Below, piece by piece: positions 36,110 to 48,381 of a stretch of DNA of 64,000 bases. Below the pieces are notes generated by a model. That model did no database searches and was not told the origin of the DNA. It saw only the letters and a program-made list of their open reading frames with translations. This DNA comes from Cunninghamia lanceolata (taxonomy: Eukaryota > Streptophyta > Pinopsida > Cupressales > Cupressaceae). The stretch covers positions 2,170,001 to 2,234,000 of the forward strand of contig BSBN01000297.1 of assembly GCA_027924645.1 (NCBI GenBank). Reading direction: 5' to 3'. Position numbers and translations under genes: made by a program. The first letter of the stretch is position 1. The number at the start of each line of letters is the position of its first letter.

Positions 36110-37367
36110 TGTTATATATGAAAAGGAGACGAGATGTTGAGGTTGAGTTAATGAAGATTCAATCAAAGCCTCCTTTCACATGCACATTCAAGGACATAAA
36201 CTGAGTTAAGTCACTACCATTGCAAGAAGAATCAGCTATAGGTTTAGTTTCACTATGAAATGATAAGGAAAGATAGAATGTATTGATAAATTTTTTAAAC
36301 CCTAATCTGATTAAGCCTTAAACCCTAATTATATGATTATGGATATAGACAAACAAGATATGACAAATGATCACACAAGAAGGAACTAAATGTATATTAG
36401 AAACATACCATGATTTAGATTTTTGAAGGCGGAAACTTTGGGGACATTGGGGCGAGCGCCCTAGTCCAACAAGCCACTTTTTCTATAGATCTGGAACAGT
36501 GAGATGATGAAGACAACAACCTGCTTCAGAGTTTCTAGAGATGACAGTCAAGAGGACTATGGGGCGGGCGCCCTAGTCCAGTAGGTTTGATTTTCTGCAC
36601 TTTCTGCTTAGATCTTGAATCTTTACCTTCTGCACAACTTCTCTGCAACTCCACTTCACAAACTCTTGCACCTATAACCTAAAATCACAAGAGAGGGTTT
36701 GGGGGTTGTGGTGTTTAGGAGTTTGCCTCACTCAAGCTTGGAAATGGCATTCAAGCCTTCCAACACTGTTGTTAGATAGAGTGCGTGGCCTTGGTGGACA
36801 GAGGCAAAATCAAATGATAAGATAGATTGATTGAAACACAAATAAATATCACCTTAGAGGTGAAACCCTCACGGAGAAGAAGAGCCTTCAAATCGTGAGG
36901 AAATTAGTTGATGAAGAAAAATCTACAACAAACACATACGAACACAACACAATTCTACTCTGCAACACAATGAATGCCTTGAATGCTCTTTGCTTGATGA
37001 TCATAAGTTTGCCTTAATTAACTAGGAGTAAAATGAAGTCCTAAACATGTTTATATATGCACTCCCACTAACATTCATAATTCAAATTGAAAAGGCTGAC
37101 AAAGGGAAACCTTTTAACAGTCATAAACTGACACATTTAAATTTAGGTCCCGACAAAATAGGCCTGGACTAGGGCGTGGGTAGCCAAGTCAAGGGGTGCT
37201 TTTTGAGTCTTGATTAAGCATTAAAGCGGACCCCTAAGTCCCATTTGACATGGGTTTCGGGGGAAATTGCTCCGGGATAAGTTTTAAACATGCATGATTA
37301 AATTAAGGGGACCTAGGAGCTAAACTAGGTGGTAAAAAGTCCTAGGGAGACATTTTACGATATAACA
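36110..37367 (-). repeat. Element B left LTR (3' LTR)
   Basis: 1,258 bp, TGTTATATATG...CGATATAACA. It contains two copies of a GGGCG(A/G)GCGCCCTAGTCC motif (about 36451 and 36561). Confidence 0.88.
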
Positions 37368-37383
37368 TTTAGCCCCCACTTTA
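37368..37383 (-). other. Polypurine tract of element B
   Basis: Minus strand TAAAGTGGGGGCTAAA, identical to that of element A. Confidence 0.8.
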
Positions 37384-37689
37384 ATGTATGTATGATCTTA
37401 TGATCCATACATGCATTAAAGTACAAACCAAAACACATCAAACACGCTAGGCACATGGAGCTAAGGCATACACAAAGATTGAGAAATTATTTCTAGCCCC
37501 CAGTCTTAGGTAAGCACTAGAAGACACGTTAAAGACACACAAGACACAAAGAATACAGTAGGAAGCATGCAAAACATGGAGAATACAATGGAAGCACACA
37601 AAACATGATGAAGACATGAGAGCATTCACGCAAAACATGATGAATACATTGATATAACATTTTCATATATGAAATAAAATGCTAACTAA

Positions 37690-37945
37690 GGGTGGGGGGG
37701 CTCATCGCTACACCCTTGAAACAACCAAAAACATGCAATACAAAACCCAAAATGTAGGGGGAGCTCATCACTACGCCCTTGATACTACACTAGGGGAAAG
37801 ACACGCCAAACAAAACCTGAGCATGGGGGGAGATCATCACTATGCCTTTGATACCACACAAGGGGGAAGGCACGCCAAATAGAACCCGAGTGTGCGGGGA
37901 GCTGATCGCTATGCCCTTGAAACCACACAAGGGGGAAGACACATG
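37690..37945. repeat. Four-copy ~65-bp minisatellite in element B
   Basis: Units carry GGGGGAGCTCATCACTA, CGCCCTTGA and ACACGCCAAAC-like words. They correspond to the 70-bp units in A (7649-7912), but copies within each element look more alike than copies between elements. Confidence 0.85.
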
Positions 37946-38109
37946 GAATACATGAGCAGAATATAGCATGTCATAGACATACTATACGTCTTATACATGG
38001 CAAACATGAGTGATGGAAGGAGCTTATTGCTAAGTCCCACCATCTAAAACACGCCAAACACACCTGACAGTTGAGCTTATGCTACAACAACCGCCAAAGA
38101 CACGCTTAA

Positions 38110-38350
38110 GGGAGGATAGCTCAAGATCCGACCCCACCTCACCATGAGGAATTTGTGTACAAGGATGTGCACTAGCTCAAGAGATACACCATCCCACCTT
38201 TCGCAGAAGGGCTTTGTATAAAAGGATACACACTAGCTCAAGAGATACATTATCCTACCTCGCGAAGAGGGCTTTTTTATTCCAATTTAAATAAGGATGT
38301 GCACTAGCTCAAGAGATACACCATCCCACCTCACGGAGAGGGCTTACAAA
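38110..38350. repeat. Second tandem array in element B
   Basis: Three to four copies of a unit with GGATGTGCACTAGCTCAAGA, ATACACCATCCCACC and AGAGGGCTTTT, about 65 bp each. It is the counterpart of 8040-8250. Confidence 0.8.
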
Positions 38351-39190
38351 CACGCTTTGTTAGTGCCAAAATAATCAAACAGATACCATTATATATGCCC
38401 CCACCTTAAGGTGGTTGATGTCACTTACCGATATCAAGCACATTAAGGTAGAGAGAAAACACACAAGGGAACAAGAGCTCTCACAAAGCCCATGCCCTTG
38501 AGGTGACATGTGCTTACGATCGCTGAATGTTCCCACAAACACATTGATAAGATTTGCTAAGATAAACAACAAGATCAAATCATGAAAGCTATGCATGAAA
38601 AGAGTCACATCAAGGACCAAGGCTATACTCACGGGTTTGGAGCTGAGTATAACCATTGGGCTAGACTATAGGTACCTCGGAACCAAGTGTAGAAACAAGG
38701 TGAGATACCATTCAAAGTGTACAAGAGCAGATTGAGTGGATTGTAAAATGTTAGTCACAAGAAATGCCATAAGATGATACATCACACGGAGTGATTCTAC
38801 AAGTCAAGTATCATATATATATATATATCAACCCCATCTTCATATATGGACTAGGTCCATTTTTGCTTTCTTGCTAAAGGGACACATGATCCTTATCAGT
38901 ATTTGTTTGTTTTCATCATCTACCAACTAGGTAGAATCACTGAAGAAGGTAAACAATAAAAATGAGAGAGGAGAACAAGTGCCTTAGGAACACCACATAG
39001 GAGGATGACCCCAAAACACCTTTCGCAACGCTATGCCCCTAAGGCATGAAACACAACAATAAAATAGAGGAGAGGCAAGATAGAAGAATGGTCATGACAG
39101 AGGCGGTCTCTCGGTATCCTTGACCTTACAAGAGTATCAAGGGTCATCCAAGGAGACCTAAACAACACTTAACACAACACGGGGGAACAT

Positions 39191-39192
<2 letters not shown>

Positions 39193-39263
<71 letters not shown>
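39193..39263. repeat. (TA)n microsatellite
   Basis: A run of about 70 bases of alternating A and T in element B, directly before the 372-bp duplication. Confidence 0.97.
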
Positions 39264-39266
<3 letters not shown>

Positions 39267-40005
39267 AGGAGCTCAAACTTGTGAGCATCTTAGAAAGGTG
39301 ATCTGTCAAGTGTGGTAAAAAATGTTAGTTCATACTTGATTGATTCTTATTTCTAGAACGGTCATGTGATGCTTGTTTCTCAAATCCTTGTATATTTGAA
39401 ATCTTTTGTTGCTTGTGAGGAGGAGAATCATTGTTATTTCCCACTGATGATAGCCACCTTGTTCTTTTCTGATCCTTTGCTTTCTTATTTTGATGAATGA
39501 GCCTTTTGTGGCAGAATGGGATATTTTCTGCCATGGTAACTTTTTCTTGTATCATAATATCTTGTCATGGTTGTTCAATTTGTGTATCTAGTGCATTTTG
39601 GTTGTCTCCCTATCCTTGAAGGGATATATATATATAAGAGGAGCTCAAACTTGTGAGCATCTTAGAAAGGTGATCTGTCAAGTGCGGTAAAAAATGTTAG
39701 TTCATACTTGATTGATTCTTATTTCCAGAACGGTCATGCGATGCTTGTTTCTCAAATCCTTGTATATTTGAAATCTTTTGTTCTTTGTGAGGAGGAGAAT
39801 CATTGTTATTTCCCACTGATGATAGCCACCTTGTTCTTTTCCGATCCTTTGCTTTCTTATTTTGATGAATGAGCCTTTTGTGGCAGAATGGGATATTTTC
39901 TGTCGTGGTAACTTTTTCTTGTATCATAATATCTTGTCGTGGTTGTTCAATTTGTGTATCTGGTGCATTTTGGTTGTCTCCTTATCCTTAAAGGGATAAC
40001 AACAA
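39262..40005. repeat. 372-bp tandem duplication in element B
   Basis: Unit 1 (39262-39633) and unit 2 (39634-40005) are nearly identical; each starts with TATAAGAGGAGCTC after a TA run. A short (TA) tract between the units suggests slippage or unequal exchange on TA tracts. The matching 76-codon minus frames (39325-39555, 39697-39927) are parts of the polar tail after Gag. Confidence 0.92.
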
Positions 40006-42118
40006 AGGAACCTCAACATAGATACCTTTGTCTGGTGAATGAGGTGAGTTTTCAACCTTCTCCTTATCCACTTCTATCATGCCAACTATTTCATCATAGT
40101 CCAAATAGTCATCTTCTTGCTCTATTGTATTTTGTTCTACCATATTGTTGTCGCTATGCTTAGGAAATGGATTAGTGAAAGTCTACAAATTCTGATTCAG
40201 AGGGGCAACTGACTTATTTCCATTGTCATTCACACCAATTACCTATATTATATTAGAATTGATGAGGTCTTGAATTTCATGTTTCAGACGCATACATCAT
40301 TCAATGTCATGTCCTGCCGAGCGATGATACTAACAAAAAGCATTAGCATCAAATGATGGTCCTTGTATCCTGTTACTATCAAATGGTTTCACAGGTGGAA
40401 GCTTCAAAAGATTGTTGCTTACTTCTTGATTCATAATTGATTGAAGAGATTTAGATAATGGAGTAAATTATCTTTGTTGTTGTCTAATTTGAAATGGTGC
40501 CCATTTAGTATTACTAATAGCAGACACTTGTGATTGAAAATTGTTTGAATGTTGTCCATTGATCTTGATAAAACTCTTGTTATTCCTTTTAAAGTTGTTT
40601 TGTGAAGGTCCGGCCGTGGATTGACCAACTTGAGCTGATGAGTTTTGATTCTCATATTGACTAAATGAAAGCTGGTAATCATGAAGGGTTTTGCATAAAT
40701 GTTAAAAAGAGCTATACTTCATCAAGAGGATTTTATCACAGATGTTAGGTTGTAAATTTGTAATGAATACCTTCTGGAGATCTTCATCTTTAGTCAAGTA
40801 TTGAATTTACAAGATGAGGCCTTGATATCAACTGATGAATTCTGTCAATTTCTCTTTCGAACCTTGTTTACAATGAACCAAGTCAATCAAAGAGACCATA
40901 GGTCCAATGTTTGCTTGGAAGTGTTGTAAGAATTGATCAACTATTTGTGAGAAAGAGTTTATTGATTTTAGAGGTAAAGAGCAAAACCATTCCAAAGCGG
41001 TATCTTGAGAGATCATAGGAAGAGTTTCGCTAGCAAGTCCTCTTCGAAGAAGAAATCACTACACATCACTTTGAATGTTGCTACATGAGTACTAGGATCA
41101 CCTTTACCACCATATTTTTTAAAGCGAGGAGTCTCAAAAGTTTTAGGCATAGGAGTTCTTAGGATTGCATAAGATAAAGGACTATGGGCATGATATGTTG
41201 GTAAAGTAGGTTGGGAAGAATTAGTCAAGTTTGTCACTTTTTGTTGTAAAGAGGTCATGCCTTGCAAGAGTTGGTTTAAAAGGGCATCATTAGGAGATGC
41301 GGTTTGTTGTTTAGAAGAATTAGAAATTATGGTCATGAATTTTTGAGGTGATTGGTTGTGAGTGGTAATGAAAGGAGGTTGAGAACAATCGTAAGTGAAA
41401 GGTGGTTGAGAACAATTGTAAGTGAGAGGTGGTTGAGAATAGGTGGAATGGAGAGGTGGTTGAGAGTGATTATTCATATAAGAAGTCACCCTAGGTTTTA
41501 AGTTTTGATAATTTAATCCCACGGCCAGGTAATTTTGTGACATACTCCCATACTAGTGGTAGCATTACTATGAGCTTGTGCATTAGTAGTGAGAATTGAT
41601 GATGTGAAAGTAGACATTCTGGTAGTCAGTATAGGTGCTGATACCTGTGTATGATTCGACGATGACATATTATTAATAGTATTTGCACATTCAGTCACTG
41701 CCATAATGTTGTTATGCACTATATGGGCTAGTCGACAAAGTGTGTTAACACCATCTTGTCCTTCTTTTAATAACTCTCTTAAACTATGAACAAAAGGTGT
41801 AGCTTCTTCATCTATCCTTTCTTTTTCCACAAATGCTTGAAAATCAACTAGTTCCTTATCAAGTTTGTTTATTTGATCATCAGGTACATGCGTTATCACA
41901 TAAATAGGATCTTCAAAATTATGAAATGTTTGTTCTTCCATTGTAGTTGTAGGAGGTATGATATCTTGCAAAGTTTGTGTTTCACCTTTTGTAAAGTAAG
42001 TGTTCAATGGATTTTCTGATGTTGGTACACCGTTGCTATTGGGAGCACTAGAACCCATTAATCTGAGACTTCTCATTAGAGGGATGTTTCTATTAGGGAA
42101 GTAGGTTATACAACTCAT
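40006..42118 (-). pseudogene. Element B Gag remnant
   Basis: Reading starts near 42118 with an N-terminal region that includes E-E-Q-T-F-H-N-F-E-D-P. A P/Q/S-rich part with repeated C-S-Q-P-P-F units follows at 41350-41460. The capsid-like core has P-R-F-K-K-Y-G-G-K-G-D-P, then L-E-W-F-C-S-L-P and F-L-Q-H-F-Q (about 40880-41110). A knuckle-like C-x-Y-H-x3-A-G-H region follows near 40265-40335, with two stops in it. G-I-Y-V-E-V-P-L-L-S near 40015 is shared with element A's frame. There are at least three frameshifts. Gag would package the RNA; pol must come from elsewhere. Confidence 0.75.
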
Positions 42119-42848
42119 GCAAAATCATACAAAACACAATGCACAAACTAATAGAACAAACCAAAGGAGCAAGATATGCTTGTTGAAATACTCAATATGT
42201 AATTTAGAAAATATGCCAATTTTCAATCTAAAGCATTGAATGATGCCAATTTTGAAAAGACCAATAAATATATGCTTGAAAAATAATGCAAGATCTGAAA
42301 TGAAATATATTTATGACAAATGCAATGAAGTAACACAAATCTATGCTTGTTTATGAACCTAAAATGCTCATTTTTTTTTTACTTTTTTCAATGCAAATGT
42401 GCTAATGATGCAGTAAATGCAAAAACACACAATGCAAAAACAATATAGTCCAAAATCAGATTTTAAAGAGTGTTTGAATGAGTAGTAAAATTTGAAACAA
42501 GATTTTAACTACAAACCCTAGCTTTTGAAATTACTAGGTTATATGAAAAATGCAAAATTTCAAACAAAAACCCTAGCAAATGAGATATACAAATGTAAGG
42601 TAAATGATCATGAAATGATGAAATGCTGTAATTTATCTCAGATCTAATGTAAATATAAAAAAATTTAATGTTTTTATAACATGTAACACAAAATATGCAA
42701 AACTATGCCTTAATGCAAGCCTAGAATGCTTATTTTTTCCAAATTTTTCAAATTTATGCAAGATTTTTGAATGTAAGATCATAAATATGATATGAATGAA
42801 TGCAAAACTAATTACAACACTCAGCAAGATGCAAGTTCAATAAAAACA

Positions 42849-42859
42849 TGGGTTCACCA
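42849..42859 (-). other. Primer-binding site of element B
   Basis: + strand TGGGTTCACCA, three bases from the right LTR, as in element A. Confidence 0.7.
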
Positions 42860-42862
42860 AAA

Positions 42863-44109
42863 TGTTATATATGAAAAGGAGATGAGATGTTGAGGTTGAG
42901 TTAATGAATATTCAATCAAACCCTCCTTTCAGATGCACATTCAAGGACATAAACTGAGTTAAGTCACTACTGTTGCAAGAGGACTCAGTTACAGGGTTGG
43001 TGTCACTATGAAATGATAAAGAAAGATAGAATGTATTGATGAATTTGTTAAACCCTAATCTAATTAAGCCTTAAACCCTAATTATATGATTCCACATACA
43101 AATGAATAAGATATGACAAATGATCACAAAGGAAGGAACTAAATGCAGATTAGAAACATACCAAGATTTAGATTTTCAAATGCAGAAACTTCAAGGACAC
43201 TAGGGCGGGCGCCCTAGTCCAACAGGCCACTTTTTTTGTAGATCTGGAATAGTGAGATGATGAAGACAACAACCTTCTTCAGAGTTTCTCGAGATGACAG
43301 TCGAGAGGACTACGGGGTGGGCGCCCTAGTCCAGTAGGTCTGATTTTCACACTTTCTACTCAGATCCTAAATCTTTATCTTCTACTCAGCTTCTTTATAA
43401 CTCCACTTCACAAACTCTTGTACCTATAACCTGCAATCACAAGAGAGGGGTTTGGGGGTTGTGGTGTTTAGGAGCTTGCCTTGGTCAAGCCCCATAATGG
43501 CATTCAAGCCTTCCAACACCGTTGTTAGATAGAGTGTGTGTCCTTGGTGGATAGAGGCAAAATTAGATGATAAGATAGATTGATTGAAACACAAATAGAT
43601 ATCACCTTAGAGGTGAAACCCTCACAGAGAAGAAGAGCCTTCAAATCATGAGGAAATGAATTGATGAAGCCAAATCTGCAATAAACACAACACAATTCTT
43701 CCTGCAACACAATGAATGCCTTGAATGCTCTTTGCTTGATGATCATAAGTTTGCCTTAATCAACTAGGAGTAAAATGAAGTCCTAAACATGTTTATATAT
43801 GCACTCTTGCTAACATTTGTAATTCAAATTGAAAAGGTCGACAAAGGGAAACCTTTTAATGGTCATAAACTGCCACATTTAAATTTATGTCCTGGCAAAA
43901 TAAGCATGGACTAGGGCGCAGGTGGCCAAGTCCAGGGGTGCTTTTTGAGTCTTGATTAATAATTAAAGTGGACCCCTAAGTCCCATTTGACATGGGTTTT
44001 GGGGGACATTGTTCCGGGATAAGTTTTAAATATGCATGATTAAATTAAGGGGACCTAGGAGCTAAACTAGGTGGTAAAAAGTCCTAGGGGGACATTTTAC
44101 AACATAACA
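42863..44109 (-). repeat. Element B right LTR
   Basis: 1,247 bp, matching 36110-37367 along its length. Confidence 0.88.
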
Positions 44110-44482
44110 TTTAGCCCCAACTTTAATGTATGTATGATCTTATGATCCATACATGAATTAAAGCACAGTTGAAAACACATCAAACATGCTAGGCACATGG
44201 AGCTAAGGCATACACAAAGATTGAGAAACTATTTCTAGCCCCTAGTCTTAGGTAAGCACTAGAAGACACATAAGACACAAAGAATATAGTAGGAAGCATG
44301 CAAAAAGCAGAGAATATAGTGGAAGCACGCAAAAAATGATGAAGACATGAGAGCAGTCATGCAAAACATGATGAATAAATTGATATAACATTTTCATATA
44401 TGAAATAACATCCTAACTAAGGGGCAGGGGGGCTCATCGCTACACCCTTGAAACTGCCAAAAACACACAATACAAAACCCTA
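44110..44482 (-). repeat. Partial second interior of element B family
   Basis: Begins with the PPT-side sequence (TTTAGCCCCAACTTTA) and follows 37368-37740 through the first minisatellite unit. It then breaks off within AAAACCC. Confidence 0.85.
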
Positions 44483-45046
44483 ATATTGTATTGATGCATG
44501 AATCACCTAGCAAACGAGTATGCTAGTACATGTGATTAATAAAGATATTATGTTGTTCTTAGCAACAAAGCATGCTAGATCTTGAATCATATCCACATTT
44601 TCATGACAACAAAGTACATTAGGATTACATTCTATTTTCTAGCAACAAAGCACACTATAATTTTTGTGTTGGTGCATATGGTTTTTTGTTTGTTTGTTGC
44701 CCAATGTCTTTTTTGTGTTGTCCTATGTATTTTTGTGTGTGTTACATAGTCTCTTTGGTGTGCATTGTGTATATGTTAGATTTCATACAATGTGCTAACA
44801 TGTTTCCATTGTAGGTTATATTTTCTAACATACTTTTCAATGTAGGTTTTATGTTTTGCTAATGTATTTGTGTTGTGGGTTTTATTTTTATGGCATGTGG
44901 TTTTGCAGATCTTTGTTTGAAGATTGTAGCATATCATTTTACAAGATATCCTTTTTATAGTACATTTAATATTTTCTATAATTCATTTTCTATATTTACT
45001 TTCTTTTCCTTTAGCTAAAAATTATCACCTAATGGCACAAACCCGC
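44483..45046 (+). other. 3' interior of an unidentified element
   Basis: No coding frame. It holds three degenerate copies of (A/G)CAACAAAGCAT(G)CTA-type words at about 44555-44660 and repeated TGTAGGTTTTAT-type words at 44810-44890. It ends in a PPT. Confidence 0.45.
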
Positions 45047-45062
45047 TAAAGTGGGGGCAAAA
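45047..45062 (+). other. Polypurine tract before a TGTAATGACC LTR start
   Basis: TAAAGTGGGGGCAAAA, differing in one or two places from the A/B tract, directly before TG. Confidence 0.65.
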
Positions 45063-46780
45063 TGTAATGACCAAACTTTCATACCCTATACTTTTGCCAT
45101 TACAAATTGTCCCCATTTTAGTGTTCATCCTTGTAGAATGTTCCTAGGACTCATTTAATTTATCCTTGGCCTTTCCCCAATCTAAGTGCCAACAATTTCC
45201 ATGCCTTTGTGTGCTTAGATTTGTTATGTGTTTAAGCATGTTTCTTATGATCATTTTAATTTAAATATTTTATGTTACAACATTAATTATGAATTTTCCC
45301 TAAAATGACAACATAGATGCGTGGACATCCATGCGATTATGTTACCATCCCATAATAGTATGACCATGCAAATTCAATATATTGGTCAATTTAGTGACTT
45401 TTTGATTTCATTTTATCTTGTAACGACCATTCAATTATGTTTTGTTGAGTTTGCAACCAATATTCCCTAACCTCTTGACTTAAAATAGCCACCTTGGTGA
45501 TTGTTGGGATCCTCCTTCATTCCCTACATGCATTGAACTGTTAGAGGTTTTTGATATTCTATGTTAACTGGTGTGAATCTCTCTCTCTAAACTCTCTGGA
45601 GTTTCTAATCTTTACTAAAATATTTTTGTGTGCTTCTAGAGATACAACACTGCTACAATACATCCACCGTTGTGAGCTTACATTTTTTTTGAATCATATT
45701 GTTGTTTGTAGTTTCATATACTCTTTATTTTGAGCTTGTAGGTTTCTAGAGGTACCATCTATTCTTTGTGGTTAGATATTTCTTGAGGGAGATAGTTTTT
45801 CTTCAGACAACAACTTCTCCTCCCTATCTATGGAAGACTTATCTTCTTAATTTCCTTGAGTTGGTAGTACTTTTGTTGTTCATACTTAACCCTCCTCTCT
45901 TTTCAAGCTCTCTTTTACTCTTTCATTTCTAAGCTTATTTGGATTTTCATAAGGTTGTTATTGTATTCTCTTACCTTTCTCAAAAATCAGTGTTTGGATC
46001 ATTATCCATTTTACTTTTGAGTCTATAAATCCCATAGTTGGCACTCTTGGATTCTCCATCCTCTACATTTCTCCTTCATACACATAGGACATTTAGCATC
46101 TTTGTACACTTGAGTTGTTAAGTATTCATTTTATAGGCATTATTGCTATTCTATAATTCTAGAGACACTTAGGATTATAAGATCATACACATTATCTAAT
46201 TCCAACTCATATTTCTATTGGATTTCTTGTGCAGGTCAAAAGGCCAAATAGGTGCTTGACCATTTAGCAATCTCCCTAGAAATCATCCCCATTATTTCTA
46301 TCTAGCTACAATTACCATTAGTGAAACAATTGTATAGAGGTTTTGTGTCCCTAATTATCTTCTGTCTAGTTTCTATTATTTAATTTCTAAATCATTTCTT
46401 TCACTAAACACATATTTATACCATTCTAGTTGCAGTTTAGTAACTTTATTGTAATCTTTTAGTACTATTGTGTGCATGTTTTGTTGTTTTTGGAATATGT
46501 TTGCCACTTGCTATCTATATAGTTTGATCTTGTCTACAAAGGACTACATCACACTTGGTTTATGTTTTTGTCCTCATTTCCTAGAATATTGTATTGTATT
46601 TTTAATTATTCTAGATTTACATATTACACTAGCAAAACATAGTATTTTGCATAGGGAATGAACGTAGCTTCTAATTTAGGTGAAATACATTTAGATAGGC
46701 CAAAACACTAGTTATTTATTGGCTAAAAATTACATTAATGTGTTTTGTTTCCATCTAATGAAATAAGAAATTTGAATAAA
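45063..46780 (+). repeat. Probable 3' LTR start, right end unknown
   Basis: Starts TGTAATGACC after the PPT. No second copy or CA end is found, so the extent is a guess up to the copia fragment. No gene is recognised; the short frames at 45551 and 46470 have no known domain. Confidence 0.4.
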
Positions 46781-46804
46781 AATATAATCAATTTTACCTT
46801 ATTT

Positions 46805-47207
46805 TAGTAAGGTGAGAAGCTACAAGGCTAGATTGGTGGTGAAAGGTTACTCCCATGTTGAGTGGGAAAACTTTTTTGGAATTTTCTCTCCTATTGTTAA
46901 ATTGACTTCTATTAGATTCCTACTTTCTATTGTTGTTGCTTATGATTTTTAAGTAGAGAAAATAGATGTTAAATCAATGTTTTTTGCATGGGGATCTTGA
47001 AGAGGAGATTTATATGAAACAACCTAATCCTTTTGTAAGGAAAGGAAAGGAAAATGTACTTTACAGGTTAAAGTGTTCCTTGTATGGTTTGAAGTAGTCA
47101 CCTCAAATGTTGTATCATAAGTTTGATGCTTTCACAATAGAGTTTGGTTTTGTAAGAAGAGAGGCTAATCACTATATTTATTTTAAGTTAATTGATGACG
47201 ACTAGTT
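46805..47207 (+). pseudogene. Ty1/copia reverse transcriptase, 5' fragment
   Basis: Reads K-A-R-L-V-V-K-G-Y, F-S-P-I-V-K-L-T-S-I-R, V-E-K-I-D-V-K, then (after a one-base shift near 46980) G-D-L-E-E-E-I-Y-M-K-Q-P and S-L-Y-G-L-K. These are standard copia RT motifs. It is cut at 47207 by element C, and the remainder starts at 54695. A stop near 46950 and the shift show that it was already decayed or has decayed since. Confidence 0.88.
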
Positions 47208-48312
47208 TGTTGGCAAGAGACACTACTAGGCATATCAAGTGTTGTCATTGATGGCAACTAAACCCATCTTACACATCCGCATTGTATCACCTATTCATAC
47301 CAAAAGTCAGATTGCAGATTTATCTAAGTCCAGATAGATAGGAATAGGGCATATGACAGGGTTCAACATTTTGGTCCACATTTCTCCACTGGTAATCATG
47401 TTATGCTACGGATCTGAGGGAATGATAAGGGATGTCAGGGCTACCTAAATCCAAGATTTTAGCCTCCAGTGATGAAGGGATTGAAAGTTACATGCATCTG
47501 AGTATCGGGTTCTGATTAAGCAGTTCAGTCTGGTGAAGAACAGGCTGACCTAGTGGTTGATCCTTGTGGGGATTGAAAGAAGTGATTGGATGAGTAAAGA
47601 ATGATATCCAGTGGTATTAGCCAACATGTGTGATGACTTGAATACATAGGTTTTGGTCTGCGTTGATGTTTGTGCATGGATTCAACCGACAGAACAGTGA
47701 TCTTGAAAAATTCTTTTTTTCTTGAGGCCAACTACAGTTGATGCAATTTCATGTTGTGGATATATATACTTGATGGATGCAAGAATTTTGAGGAATGGTT
47801 GTGTGAATATGAAGTAAGAGGTGCGAAGGGTGGTAGTATCAAGTACGAAGCAGAGATCTAATCCCCTGATTATGGCAGAACAGTGAAACAAGGTAGAAAA
47901 AGATGAAGTGTGTGAAGTCAGTGTACTAAGCTTAACCAAAACTATAATTTTGCATTGTTAGATGCTATTCTTTAGTTCAAACATTCCAGTAAACTTTTGT
48001 AATTGATTTGTAGGCAGTGAGCCTCTTTGAGCAGTGAGTTCTGGGTAGTGTGCCCGAAGGCATGTGCCTTCCCATTTGTAATACTTTTAATAGAGTATAA
48101 ATTTCTTGTGAGTTAACCCCCACTGTGGTTTTTTCCTTAACTGGGTTTCCATGTAAAATCCCTAGTGTTCATGTGTTGTGATCTTGTTGTTTTTGTTCTT
48201 GTGTTCATGCTTCTTTCTTTTGGATGTATGTAGTAAATTATTAAAGGAACAAAGTAATAAGTTTTGCAGAACACTGATTCACCCCCCCTCTCAGTGTTCT
48301 TTATTTTCAACA
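47208..48312 (+). repeat. Element C 5' LTR
   Basis: 1,105 bp. A TATATATA stretch near 47760 may serve as TATA box. The minus-strand short frames at 47525-47939 recur in the other LTR and are not genes. Confidence 0.92.
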
Positions 48313-48313
48313 A

Positions 48314-48327
48314 TTGATATCAGAGCC
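48314..48327 (+). other. Primer-binding site of element C
   Basis: TTGATATCAGAGCC, one base after the LTR; a variant of TGGTATCAGAGC (initiator-Met tRNA). Confidence 0.8.
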
Positions 48328-48381
48328 AATTTCCTTAGAAGAAGTCGAATAGCTTGAGGAAGATCTAGGAAGGTGTTTTCA

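Larger units (their letters stand above)
36110..44482 (-). mobile_element. Element B: family-A retrotransposon with gag, in LTR-interior-LTR-partial interior form
   Basis: LTRs lie at 36110-37367 and 42863-44109, the interior at 37368-42862. Beyond the right LTR the sequence goes on as a second copy of the interior's PPT end (44110-44482), then stops abruptly. No TSD is found (GGCTA on the left, TTTAG on the right). PBS, PPT, minisatellites and leader all match element A. It encodes Gag remnants but no RT or integrase. Confidence 0.85.
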
